A stretch of DNA of 64,000 bases from positions 124,001 through 188,000 of the forward strand of contig NZ_JAERTY010000008.1 in the NCBI RefSeq assembly GCF_016746095.1, in the 5' to 3' direction. This DNA comes from Sphingobacterium faecale. Lineage in GTDB: Bacteria; Bacteroidota; Bacteroidia; Sphingobacteriales; Sphingobacteriaceae. Positions 63,714 through 64,000 of this stretch are shown here, one piece after another. The stretch's first letter is position 1. Every line of letters begins with the position of its first letter. Both the position numbers and the translations under genes were made by a program. A model generated the notes under the pieces. The model did not search any database and was not told where the DNA came from. It worked only from the letters and a program-made list of their open reading frames with translations.

Positions 63714-63758
63714 AATAAAGCTATAGCGGTGATATAACTTTATTACTTTATTGTAACC

Positions 63759-64000
63759 ATGAAAGCTGAAATTATAACCATTGGTGATGAAATACTGCTT
63801 GGTCAAGTGGTCGATACCAATTCGGCCTGGCTCGGCCAACTTTTAGATTCCTTACATATCGCTGTTCATCAAATCTCTTCGATTTCGGATAGTAGGGAAG
63901 CTATATCGCATGCTTTGAACGAAGCTGCCAACCGCTCGGATCTTATCTTTGTGACGGGTGGACTTGGCCCGACAAAGGACGATGTAACCAAAGAAACTAT
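63759..64000 (+). CDS. cinA: CinA family protein, cut by the window end
   Basis: The first 80 residues begin [20 protein letters not shown], with the MoCF-type domain motif [14 protein letters not shown] near residue 66. This is the start of CinA, in other species a competence or nicotinamide mononucleotide-deamidase protein. The gene runs past base 64000, so length and C-terminal domain cannot be judged. It follows lptD after 45 bases. Confidence 0.88.
   Translation, partial: MKAEIITIGDEILLGQVVDTNSAWLGQLLDSLHIAVHQISSISDSREAISHALNEAANRSDLIFVTGGLGPTKDDVTKET

Overview
The window looks like a piece of a Bacteroidota chromosome, most likely Sphingobacterium or a close relative in the Sphingobacteriaceae. 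Supporting signs are promoters of the TTTG-N19/20-TAnnTTTG type, weak Shine-Dalgarno sequences, moderately low GC, a Bacteroidetes-type LptD, DUF6266, DUF3943, DUF4988/collagen and C11 peptidase proteins, M16 and S9 secreted peptidases, and many lipoproteins with short lipoboxes. No insertion sequence, integrase, CRISPR array or prophage is visible. These calls come from reading motifs only; no database search was run.

Bases 1-12500 are an accessory zone of small detoxification-type genes and their regulators: a cyclase, DinB and HXXEE proteins, a thioesterase broken by an in-frame stop, a metallo-hydrolase, a YCII-like protein, an HxlR regulator, and a tight minus-strand block running from a flavin monooxygenase (10621) down to a quinone-oxidoreductase-like protein (4689). 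At 11692-12261 are two decayed genes, an aminoglycoside-phosphotransferase-like N-terminus followed directly by an RtcB RNA-ligase-like C-terminus.

Bases 12567-19364 hold bacilliredoxin and then a surface/protease cluster: two small proteins with similar C-termini flank a clostripain-like lipoprotein, an unlisted 35-codon membrane ORF and a 1064-residue collagen-repeat lipoprotein. A LexA/S24-type repressor lies beside it. Several palindromes sit in promoters here.

Bases 19485-34601 are mostly housekeeping: a NadR-like kinase, a DUF458 RNase-H-like protein, upp, uvrB, proB-proA, an acyl-CoA dehydrogenase divergent from a 1-Cys peroxiredoxin, an ECF sigma factor overlapping a membrane serine protease, three identical tRNA-Asp genes, prfA, an SMR exporter, a Crp-like regulator and lpxH.

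Bases 34775-45712 carry a prolyl oligopeptidase, another Crp-like regulator, pirin, a DUF3943 protein, a GNAT enzyme, trigger factor, tRNA-Leu, and a small regulon: membrane protein plus winged-helix regulator followed by creD, with the same operator in front of both units. Bases 46197-58536 hold an M16 peptidase, a probable metal/drug efflux operon (Cys-rich protein, TolC, RND pump, Met-rich adaptor, Cys-rich lipoprotein) and an S9 peptidase. Bases 58575-64000 are envelope genes: a DUF4870 protein, MlaD-like protein and amidase divergent from LptD, then the start of cinA cut by the window end.
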